Source of the DNA: Chloroflexota bacterium
GTDB lineage: Bacteria > Chloroflexota > UBA6077 > CF-72
Direction of reading: 5' to 3'
DNA: 7,081 nucleotides
Assembly (NCBI GenBank): GCA_019247135.1
Contig: JAFAPL010000908.1
Coordinates: 1 to 7,081 of the forward strand
Positions 1 to 6,816 of this stretch are shown one piece after another (the stretch's first letter is position 1; the number at the start of each line of letters is the position of its first letter). The translations under genes were made by a program, and so were the position numbers. The notes beneath the pieces are model-generated. The model was given only the letters and a program-made list of their open reading frames with translations. It ran no database searches and was not told where the DNA came from.

Positions 1-851
1 ATCGAGCCGCGCGAGCCCACGATGTACGCGGCCATCACGGTCTTGCCGTGCCCGGGCGACGCCGCGTGGATACCACCTAGCGCGGCAGCAGCCAGCAGCG
101 CCAGCAGCATCAGGCCGGGGCTCAAGTCGGCCTGCGTGATCAGCTGCGTAAAGGGATCGGTTGGCCGGCCGAGCGCCGAGTCCGTCGTCGGAGCCTGGTC
201 CGCCGCGCCCGGTGCGCCAGGCGCGAACTCCCAGGATGCCTCGCGGACGTTCAGCGGGTCATTGAGAAAACGGTCTGGATAGTTCTGCAGCTCATTCGTG
301 ATGTCCGCGGAGGGCACGCTCGACTGGTCGATTTGCACTCCCGAACTCGCTTGCACGACGATCTCACGCCAACCGAGCCGCGAGGGCTCGTTCCGATCCC
401 GATACGTCGCCTGATGAGGGCTGCTGTCCGACGCAGGCCAACTCCAGGCGCCAACAAACGTGGTCTCGATACGGATCAACGGAATGTTGCCCTGACCGAT
501 CGGGTGCGAGATCGAGCTGTTCTCGGCGCTGAGCGCAACCGGAGCGCCGTCAATGGTCAGCTCGAGATTGCGACGGACGTCCTCGACACGCTGGGCGGTG
601 TAGGTTTGCCACTCCTCGTCTGAGACGGTCCCGTCGTGGTTCAGGTCTGCCGCTTGCGTGTCCTGGACGGACGGCACCTCGGCCAGGTCGAGGACGTACT
701 TGATGTGCGGGCCGTTACGGTCGACCTCGACGCGGCTGTAGCGATTGACCGTGAAGTTGCCGAGTGGATGGGCCGAGGCCGTCAGCGGTGCGGCGGCAAG
801 GAGTACGAGCAACACGAGCAGCGCGAGCGCGAGGGCACACTGGTATCTCAT
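1..851 (-). CDS. NicO/RcnA-type nickel/cobalt efflux transporter with exported EF-hand domain (3' end beyond window)
   Basis: Probable inner-membrane nickel/cobalt exporter of the NicO (RcnA-like) family; only the first 283 residues lie in the window. Residues 1-27 form a signal peptide: a Leu/Ala-rich hydrophobic core ending in TASA before His28, so the mature protein would begin HPLGNF. An extracytoplasmic domain of about 210 residues follows. It contains a canonical 12-residue EF-hand loop at residues 69-80 (DLNHDGTVSDEE: acidic or polar ligands at positions 1, 3, 5, 9 and 12, and Gly at 6), which predicts Ca2+ binding. A Pro/Ala/Thr-rich linker (about 210-232) leads to the first transmembrane helix (about 244-260), which runs into the NicO signature HAASPGHGKT (residues 262-271), whose two histidines are typical metal ligands of the family. 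The ATG at 851 is chosen because it gives a complete signal peptide. A purine-rich GGGGCGGG lies just upstream. It starts 21 bases after the VWA gene and is probably co-transcribed. The metal specificity (Ni, Co or other) cannot be told from this part. Confidence 0.85.
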   Translation of the reverse strand, partial: MRYQCALALALLVLLVLLAAAPLTASAHPLGNFTVNRYSRVEVDRNGPHIKYVLDLAEVPSVQDTQAADLNHDGTVSDEEWQTYTAQRVEDVRRNLELTIDGAPVALSAENSSISHPIGQGNIPLIRIETTFVGAWSWPASDSSPHQATYRDRNEPSRLGWREIVVQASSGVQIDQSSVPSADITNELQNYPDRFLNDPLNVREASWEFAPGAPGAADQAPTTDSALGRPTDPFTQLITQADLSPGLMLLALLAAAALGGIHAASPGHGKTVMAAYIVGSRGS

Positions 852-872
852 CGGCCGCCCGCCCCAAGCGTT

Positions 873-3677
873 CTAGCGGCGCGCGGCGCGCTGCTTTGCG
901 GCGAGCAGTCGACTGGAACGCGGGGCAGCGCCTGCAGGCGCGCCCGTGTGCGCACCGTTGTGATGGTCGGTACGACGTATACGCGCCACGCCGGTGATAG
1001 TCGGCGCGCGTGCAAGATCAGGGGCAATGTCGCGGCGCGTCGGCAGTGGAGCGTCGACATATCCGAGCCGCCGACGAACGGCGTAGTAGCCGGCCCGCAG
1101 CTCTGGCGCGGTGATACGCACCCTGCGCACGCCGACGTCGCATACGAACAGAATCGCTGCCGCGGCAAGCAACCAGGGCCATAACGGCCGCGGCGCAGCC
1201 ATGGACGGCAGATCGTGGACGAACGCCTGCTCCGGGTCGGTAATCATTTTGCCGCCCGTCTTCCTGGCGATGTCCTGCAGCAGAGTCTCGTTCGTGCCCA
1301 GCACGCGGTACTCGGGCGAGTACGGCACGACGAACCCGCCGGACTGGTTGGCGATGCTCCCATCGGCGTTCGTCTGCGAGACGTTCAGCATGTAGACGCC
1401 GTCGTCCTGAACGGGGACGAGTGCCTCGTATCGCCCGGGCGCGACCTGCGGCATTTGCACCTGCTGTGGGTTGCCCCTCGGGTCCGTCAACGTCGCGGTC
1501 GTGGGGAGAAAATTCAGGTAGCGGCGTTCGGTTGCTTCGGCGCCCGTCTGCGCGTCGAGGCGGATGCGCGCCTGGTCGCCCGTGATGGACACGCTGATCT
1601 GCCGGTTGGGATCCTCGGGCGGGCGTGTCGACCGCTTCACCACTTGCGCCCAGAACTTTGAGAAATCCGGCCACTCGAGCCACCGCGACGACCAGCGGTT
1701 CCGCGCGTCGGATGTCCACGCCAGGACCCGCCCGAGTCCGTACTGCCACTCTGACAGAATCGGGTCGAGCTGACTGGAGGCCAGGAGCACCGAGGCTTCG
1801 CGCTTAGCGGTCGTGGCCACGTAGCCGCGGAGCGGCGGCGCCGATCGGAAATCGATGCTATCCGTGGCCGGGCTCGGATTGATCGCGATCGGCGTCGTGT
1901 CCTGCTCGACGATCGCGGCGCGCTGGACTTGCTGCGTCTCTTTCACCAGCAGCCGCGGCAGATCGAACGGGTCGTTGCCGTCGTAATAGCGACCGTTGCC
2001 AAGCTGCGCGAGCTCCTGGAGCAACTGCGTATCCGCATCGCTGCCGATGCCGATGGTGCTCAGTGTGATGTTCGAGTCGCGCATCTGCTGCATCAAGCCT
2101 GGATAGTCTCCGCGTGGCGCCTGACCGTCAGTCAGCAGCACCATGTGCTTGACGCGCGCGTCCAGTGGCGAGAGTGCGCCATAGGCTTCCTTCAAGGCCG
2201 GATAGATCTCGGTGCCGCCGCCCGGCTGCATCTGGCTGATGGCTTCCTCGATCGGCGCCAGGTCACTCGCGAACGTCGGCTGGATCATCCAGTGATTCTG
2301 ATCGTCGAACGCAAGCACGCCGACCTGGTCATACTCTCCGAGCAGCTCGACCGCGGCGATCGCGGCCTCCTTGGCCAGGTCCATCTTGGACGCGCCGCCC
2401 GGGCCGCCGCCCATCGACCCCGACACGTCCACGACCAGCATCAGCGCCACGCTCGCGGATACGGACTTGCCCCGCAGGTCCATGCGCACGGGCAGCATGT
2501 CTTCCAGCGGTGTGCGGGCATAACCGCCCGGTCCGAACGAGTTGTCACCACCGACGACGACCAGTCCTCCGCCGAAGTCCCGCACGTAGCCCTGCAGTGA
2601 CTTCAACTGACCTGGTGCGACGACATTCGCCGAAACGTTCGCGAGAACGACGCTGGCGTAGTCGCGCAACACGTTCGGGTCGAGCGGCGCGTTGGCGATC
2701 TGGCTCACATCGACGGTCAGTCCCGACGAACGGAGCGAGTCCGCCAGGAACTGGCCCTCGCCTGGCGCACCTTCGATGATCAGCACCTTCGGCGGACCAG
2801 AAACGACGATGACCGCTCCCGCGCTGTTGTTTTCGGGTAGCGTGTCGACCTCGGACTCAACCTGCAGTCTGACCTGGTGCTGGCCTGCCTGCAACGGATC
2901 TTCATTGAGCACGAAGCGGTTGACGCCTTGCTGGAGATCGACCTGCTGCGTCCCGACGAGCTGACCATCGACGAGCAGGTGCAGCCGCGCCGAGGTTGGC
3001 ACCGTGGATGAGATCTGGGCGGTGACGGTATAGCGATCGCCTTCGTGCAGCAGCGAAGGCGCATCGAGCTGGCGAACGAGCACCTCGGGACCGCTGTCTG
3101 AATTCAGCGCGACGGTATCGATCTGAACTCCCGCGGCCGCAGCCAGTGCAGCCGCCTGATCTGCTTGCTCCTGATTCTCCTGACCATCCGAGAGGATCAC
3201 CATTCGGCGTGCGCTGCCGGGCGGCAGACTGGCCATGCCCGTGCGGATCGCCGCGGCGATGTCGGTGCGGCGGCCGTCCACGGCGTTCGGCGACAGACGC
3301 GGCGGACGGTTGTCGGTGCTCAGCGCGCTCTCGACGGTCGCGTCAGCGCCGAAGCTAACGACGGAGACCTGGTCGGAGACGCCCTTGCTCGCGAGCGCTT
3401 TGGCCAGCCAGTTCTCCTGGTCGACCCGGGCGTTTGGGCCGATGCTATCGGAGCGATCGAGCAGGATCGAGACAGCCAGCTGGTCAGCCGTGAGCTGAAC
3501 CATGGGACTCGCGAGTGCGAGCACGAGCAGGCTGACGACCGCGACACGCAGGACCAGGGAGGCGCGCCGCCTGATCGGCGGCATATACGTGCGCGAGCTG
3601 CGCCAGATGAAGAAGACCCCCGCCGCGCAGACGGGGACCAGGATCAAAAGAAGCGGATACTCGAAGTCCAGGCGCAT
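873..3677 (-). CDS. Membrane-anchored protein with two VWA domains flanking a glutamine-amidotransferase-like domain
   Basis: A 934-residue protein of BatA-like layout; its cellular role is unknown. Two N-terminal membrane helices (about 7-26 and 41-63) precede a first VWA domain (about 68-195) with a complete MIDAS: DRSDS at 74-78, Thr138 and Asp164 in LSDG. A beta-rich, CARDB-like segment (about 200-292) follows. Next is a GATase1-like Rossmann domain (about 296-400) with the GGGLVVVGG and FGPGGY motifs. This domain has no cysteine at all, so it cannot be a Cys-dependent amidotransferase. A second VWA domain (about 411-580) has the canonical DVSGSM at 417-422, Thr489 and Asp517 in LLTDG. 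A further beta-rich region ends in a membrane helix (about 832-848) and a basic cytoplasmic tail with a DHHNGAH cluster. The only two cysteines (18 and 846) lie in membrane helices. Most of the protein therefore faces outside, and the VWA domains probably bind divalent metal and protein partners. The ATG at 3677 has no good ribosome binding site, but it gives the expected first helix. Confidence 0.9.
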   Translation of the reverse strand: MRLDFEYPLLLILVPVCAAGVFFIWRSSRTYMPPIRRRASLVLRVAVVSLLVLALASPMVQLTADQLAVSILLDRSDSIGPNARVDQENWLAKALASKGVSDQVSVVSFGADATVESALSTDNRPPRLSPNAVDGRRTDIAAAIRTGMASLPPGSARRMVILSDGQENQEQADQAAALAAAAGVQIDTVALNSDSGPEVLVRQLDAPSLLHEGDRYTVTAQISSTVPTSARLHLLVDGQLVGTQQVDLQQGVNRFVLNEDPLQAGQHQVRLQVESEVDTLPENNSAGAVIVVSGPPKVLIIEGAPGEGQFLADSLRSSGLTVDVSQIANAPLDPNVLRDYASVVLANVSANVVAPGQLKSLQGYVRDFGGGLVVVGGDNSFGPGGYARTPLEDMLPVRMDLRGKSVSASVALMLVVDVSGSMGGGPGGASKMDLAKEAAIAAVELLGEYDQVGVLAFDDQNHWMIQPTFASDLAPIEEAISQMQPGGGTEIYPALKEAYGALSPLDARVKHMVLLTDGQAPRGDYPGLMQQMRDSNITLSTIGIGSDADTQLLQELAQLGNGRYYDGNDPFDLPRLLVKETQQVQRAAIVEQDTTPIAINPSPATDSIDFRSAPPLRGYVATTAKREASVLLASSQLDPILSEWQYGLGRVLAWTSDARNRWSSRWLEWPDFSKFWAQVVKRSTRPPEDPNRQISVSITGDQARIRLDAQTGAEATERRYLNFLPTTATLTDPRGNPQQVQMPQVAPGRYEALVPVQDDGVYMLNVSQTNADGSIANQSGGFVVPYSPEYRVLGTNETLLQDIARKTGGKMITDPEQAFVHDLPSMAAPRPLWPWLLAAAAILFVCDVGVRRVRITAPELRAGYYAVRRRLGYVDAPLPTRRDIAPDLARAPTITGVARIRRTDHHNGAHTGAPAGAAPRSSRLLAAKQRAARR

Positions 3678-3740
3678 TCAGGTGTTCGCCGTGGCGTCCC
3701 CGGACATCTTACGGGTAGAAACGAGCCGCAAAGCCAGAAA

Positions 3741-3757
3741 CGGCGGAATCTCCGCTG
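3741..3757. repeat. Inverted repeat upstream of the VWA gene (operator-like)
   Basis: CGGCGGA, a 3-base spacer (ATC) and TCCGCTG form a 7-bp stem with one G-T pair; the inner GCGGA/TCCGC is perfect. It lies about 64 bases upstream of the VWA start codon. This could be an operator half-site pair or a small hairpin in the leader. A motif of this size also arises by chance in GC-rich DNA. Confidence 0.35.
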
Positions 3758-3842
3758 ATCTTCAACCGCGCGCTCCTCGAGATGTCGGAACAAGCTCGTG
3801 GCCGTGCCGCCTTCCGCACACGCGACGTCTGCCAGGCGCTCC

Positions 3843-3859
3843 GTTGCATCGGTCGCAAC
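3843..3859. repeat. Inverted repeat upstream of the lipoprotein gene
   Basis: GTTGC and GCAAC are perfect 5-base inverted arms around a 7-base spacer, 77 bases upstream of the lipoprotein ATG and overlapping the weak -35-like TTGCAT. Overlap with a promoter box would suit a repressor site. The short arms make this tentative. Confidence 0.25.
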
Positions 3860-3921
3860 AAACGTAAATCGCTGCGTGCGCGGCCGAGGCGAGATGTGGT
3901 TTGCTACGCCCACAGCGCCAC

Positions 3922-3931
3922 GAGGGGAGGG
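3922..3931 (+). promoter_or_regulatory. Strong Shine-Dalgarno site that fixes the lipoprotein start
   Basis: GAGGGGAGGG contains the core GGAGG (3926-3930), six bases before the ATG at 3937. It rules out the in-frame TTG at 3901, which lies upstream of the site and would place the site inside the coding sequence. It is the clearest ribosome binding site in the window. Confidence 0.85.
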
Positions 3932-3936
3932 CTTCC

Positions 3937-5658
3937 ATGGCAGCCAGGTCGCACTTCGACGAGCACGCGGTGTTCTTACGCCGGCGCGAGTTTCTGGCCA
4001 CGTTGGCCGCGGGCAGCGCCGCCCTGGTCGCGGCCTGCACACCCGCCGCCCCGCAGGCGAGTGGCGGCGCGTCGGCGACCGCCGCGCCGGGCGCCTCGGG
4101 CGGCTCTGGCCAACTACAGCTTCCCACCTACGTTCCCTTCGAAGGTCCCAAGGCTGATCTTCCGGGTAACGCTCAGGGCCTCGATCCCGCGTATTTCAAG
4201 TTTCCAGGCGATCTGGTCAAGACGGTGCCGAATCCGCCAGGCGATGGCAGCACGGTCTCCGCCATCACCTACCTGACCCTCGCGCCCCCGCCCGCTATGG
4301 ACCAGAACACTGCCTGGCAAGCGGTAAACAAGGCGCTCAACGTGACGCTGCAGATGGATCAGGTCGCGGCCGCGGACTATCCCGCCAAAGTCAACGTCGT
4401 GGTCGCCGGCTCCGATCTGCCGGACTTCATCTACAACCCCACGATTAGCGTCCCCTGGGGTGTGATCTCTGGTCTACCCCAGTTCGTGCGCGCGAAGTGC
4501 GCTGATCTCACACCGCATCTGGCCGGCGACGCCATCAAGGACTACCCCAACCTCGCCCATTACACGAACTACACGTGGCGCTCCGGCGTGCTCGACAACA
4601 AGATCTACGCGCTGCCGATCGCTCGGCCGCCGATCGGTCCGGTGATGATGTACCGCGCCGACCTCTTCGAACAGGCCGGGGTCAACATGGACAAGGCGCC
4701 TCAGAACGCCGACGAATTCAAGCGCATCCTTCAGGCAGTGACTCGGCCCCAGGACAATCAGTACGGCATCGCCGCCAGCGCGGTCTCGTACTTCAACCTG
4801 ACGCCCAACAGTTCGTTCATGGGCATATTCCGCGTCCCGAACAACTGGCGACTGGACTCCTCGGGCAAGCTCGTCAAAGACGTCGAATCGGACGAGTTCA
4901 AAGCCGCCGTCGGATTTGCGCGTGACCTGTGGGCGGCGGGGATCTGGCACCCCAACACGCCGACCTACGGTGGCGCGTTCAACGACGACTTCATGGCCGG
5001 ACGATTCGCGGTCGCGCCGGGCGTGTGGGGCCAGTACGTCCAGTTGTGGGACATCGAAGCGGTCAAGTTGCCGGCAGCCAAGATCTATCCGATGCACCCG
5101 TTCGCCGCGGACGGTGGCAAGCCGATGTACCACGCCGGCTCCGGTCAGTTCGGGGTGACGTACATCAAGCAGCAGGCCTCGCCCGATCGACTGAAGATGC
5201 TGCTGCGCGTGGCCAACTTCCTCGCGGCGCCGTTTGGGAGCCAGGAATGGCTGCTCAACTACTTCGGCGTGAAAGACGTCGACTACTCCGTTAATCGTGA
5301 CGGAGCGCCGGTGCTGACGGACCAGGGTCGCAGCGAGCTGACGGCGGTGTGGCGGTACGTCAGCTCACCCGCGTACGCGCTGTTCAGCGCGAACCGGTCG
5401 CAGGAGTTCGCGACGGTGTCGCACGCCGCGGAAGAAGCCATGATCGGCGCGATGGAAGTCGACCCAACGCTCGGTCTGTATTCGGCGACGGCCGCCAGCC
5501 AGGGCCCGCTCGCGCAAGACACGCTGATGTCGGGGATCTCCGAGATCGTCCAGGGCCGTCGTCCGATTTCCGATATCGACAGTCTGGTGTCCGATTGGCG
5601 CAACAAAGCGGGCGACAAGATGCGCTCTGAGTTCCAGGACGCGCTAAGCAAAAAATGA
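3937..5658 (+). CDS. Extracellular solute-binding lipoprotein (ABC transporter family 1, LipO/YtcQ-like)
   Basis: A 573-residue substrate-binding component of an ABC importer, probably for sugars or oligosaccharides; the ligand is unknown. The N-terminus has a twin-arginine-like motif (RRREFL, residues 15-20), a hydrophobic stretch and the lipobox VAAC with lipidated Cys34. A Pro/Ala/Gly/Ser-rich spacer (35-60) follows. The folded protein should therefore be exported by Tat or Sec and anchored at the outer face of the cytoplasmic membrane. Family features are the ligand-domain start (about 107-165, with GSDLPDFIY), the segment KCADLTPHL (187-195) and the hinge region NKIYALPIARPP with MMYRADLFEQAGV (221-249). 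The length, longer than the usual 400-450 residues, fits the LipO/YtcQ-type branch (COG1653). The gene stands alone: no permease or ATPase lies next to it, and a hairpin begins 18 bases after the stop, so the transport partners must be elsewhere. The upstream TTG start at 3901 is rejected because of the ribosome binding site. Confidence 0.9.
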   Translation: MAARSHFDEHAVFLRRREFLATLAAGSAALVAACTPAAPQASGGASATAAPGASGGSGQLQLPTYVPFEGPKADLPGNAQGLDPAYFKFPGDLVKTVPNPPGDGSTVSAITYLTLAPPPAMDQNTAWQAVNKALNVTLQMDQVAAADYPAKVNVVVAGSDLPDFIYNPTISVPWGVISGLPQFVRAKCADLTPHLAGDAIKDYPNLAHYTNYTWRSGVLDNKIYALPIARPPIGPVMMYRADLFEQAGVNMDKAPQNADEFKRILQAVTRPQDNQYGIAASAVSYFNLTPNSSFMGIFRVPNNWRLDSSGKLVKDVESDEFKAAVGFARDLWAAGIWHPNTPTYGGAFNDDFMAGRFAVAPGVWGQYVQLWDIEAVKLPAAKIYPMHPFAADGGKPMYHAGSGQFGVTYIKQQASPDRLKMLLRVANFLAAPFGSQEWLLNYFGVKDVDYSVNRDGAPVLTDQGRSELTAVWRYVSSPAYALFSANRSQEFATVSHAAEEAMIGAMEVDPTLGLYSATAASQGPLAQDTLMSGISEIVQGRRPISDIDSLVSDWRNKAGDKMRSEFQDALSKK

Positions 5659-5676
5659 TCAGGCTGAGCCCGAATG

Positions 5677-5700
5677 AGCCCGAGCCAGTTGGCGCGGGCT
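5677..5700 (+). terminator. Terminator-like hairpin after the lipoprotein gene
   Basis: AGCCCGAGCC, loop AGTT, GGCGCGGGCT: ten paired positions with one A-G mismatch and a 4-base loop, starting 18 bases after the stop codon. The position suits a transcript end. No T-run follows, so it is not a classical intrinsic terminator; it could instead be an mRNA 3'-end stabiliser or a helper for factor-dependent termination. An upstream copy of the left arm (TGAGCCCGA at 5665-5673, repeated at 5675-5683) offers an alternative pairing with the same right arm. Confidence 0.5.
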
Positions 5701-5733
5701 GCCGCACCACCGCGCCATAGTCCTCCAATTCAA

Positions 5734-5838
5734 CTTGCAGGTGTCGAAGCACCAGCACCAACCTGCGAGCTCAGGCTTGCGGTCGCACGCAGCGTAGCGT
5801 GACCGTAGCGTCCGCGCCGCTTTCGTTCGGCGGTGCGG
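5734..5838 (+). other. Cluster of three consecutive stem-loops in the intergenic region
   Basis: Three separate hairpins lie in a row. Stem A (5734-5742 with 5761-5769) has nine pairs including one G-T around an 18-base loop. Stem B (5780-5783 and 5786-5790 with 5797-5805) has nine pairs with a 2-base bulge and a 6-base loop. Stem C (5812-5820 with 5830-5838) has nine pairs including one G-T around a 9-base loop. Stem C ends 16 bases before the GTG of the small membrane protein gene. The cluster could be a structured 5' leader of the downstream genes, a small RNA, or chance folding in GC-rich sequence. I do not recognise a known riboswitch. The strand is assumed from the flanking genes. Confidence 0.4.
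5793..5811. repeat. Direct repeat CGTAGCGT with 11-base period
   Basis: CGTAGCGT occurs at 5793-5800 and 5804-5811, a period of 11 bases or about one helical turn. A partial third copy, CGTAGC, is at 5841-5846. Same-face repeats upstream of a gene can be regulator binding sites. Here they also form part of stem B, so the repeat and the hairpin may not be independent signals. Confidence 0.35.
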
Positions 5839-5854
5839 TGCGTAGCCTGAAAGC

Positions 5855-6004
5855 GTGGGCAGATCGAAAGGCGTGCTCTTGCTCGGCGCCTGGCTGGTTC
5901 TCAGCAACGTGCTGCCATTGCTGAACGTGCGCATTCCATCGAGCAGCTTGCTGTTGACCTTGCTTGCAGTCGTGGCCGGAGTGCTGCTGCTGGTTGATCG
6001 TTGA
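5855..6004 (+). CDS. Small two-helix membrane protein (49 residues)
   Basis: A GTG-initiated frame of 49 residues. A short basic N-terminus (GRSK) leads to a first membrane helix (about 7-23, VLLLGAWLVLSNVLPLL), a short polar turn (NVRIPSSS, 24-31) and a second helix (about 32-47), ending in VDR. The function is unknown. Two-helix mini-proteins with this charged start, a PLL break and a final Leu/Val-rich helix resemble small hypothetical membrane proteins I associate with Chloroflexota; this is recall, not a search. An in-frame TAG at 5843-5845 means the protein cannot begin before 5855; a GTG at 5873 is the other possible start. There is no good ribosome binding site, only GAAAG abutting the start, so initiation may be weak or leaderless. 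The stop is 16 bases before the SDR gene, suggesting co-transcription. Confidence 0.6.
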   Translation: MGRSKGVLLLGAWLVLSNVLPLLNVRIPSSSLLLTLLAVVAGVLLLVDR

Positions 6005-6020
6005 TAGCTAGACTGCGGCC

Positions 6021-6809
<789 letters not shown>

Positions 6810-6816
6810 TACGCAC

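Larger units (their letters stand above)
3678..3936. promoter_or_regulatory. Divergent intergenic region between the VWA gene and the solute-binding lipoprotein gene
   Basis: These 259 bases separate two divergently transcribed genes and must hold both promoters unless a promoter lies inside a gene. I see no gene here: short open frames on both strands have no ribosome binding site and no recognisable protein. No strong sigma70 promoter stands out. On the minus strand TAAGAT (3713-3708) is a possible -10 without a convincing -35. On the plus strand TTGCAT (3844-3849) and TAAATC (3865-3870) resemble the boxes, but the 15-base spacing is short. Two inverted repeats are listed separately. The role as a regulatory region is inferred from gene orientation. 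Confidence 0.55.

Noticed and set aside
1018..1749. A 243-codon minus-strand open frame overlapping the VWA gene in another frame.
   Set aside because: It is an out-of-frame shadow of the same gene, very Arg/Ala-rich; the VWA frame carries all recognisable domains.
1929..2600. A 223-codon plus-strand open frame inside the VWA gene.
   Set aside because: It mirrors the VWA coding sequence, has low-complexity His/Arg/Gln-rich composition, and has no ribosome binding site.
3844..3870. A sigma70-like promoter TTGCAT / TAAATC before the lipoprotein gene.
   Set aside because: The 15-base spacing and partial matches are too weak to call a promoter; it is mentioned only within the intergenic entry.
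3901..3936. An in-frame TTG that could extend the lipoprotein by 12 residues.
   Set aside because: The strong Shine-Dalgarno site GAGGGGAGGG lies downstream of the TTG and is ideally spaced for the ATG at 3937; the extension would also lengthen the signal peptide's n-region needlessly.
3762..4127. Overlapping minus-strand open frames across the divergent intergenic region and lipoprotein start.
   Set aside because: They are antisense to the signal peptide region, Ala/Arg/Pro-rich, have no ribosome binding site and no known domain.
5685..5760. A tRNA-like look: a T-arm-like GGTGTCGAAGCACC followed by CACCA.
   Set aside because: The putative acceptor strands do not pair and no anticodon arm of the right spacing is present, so this is not a tRNA or a clear tRNA fragment.
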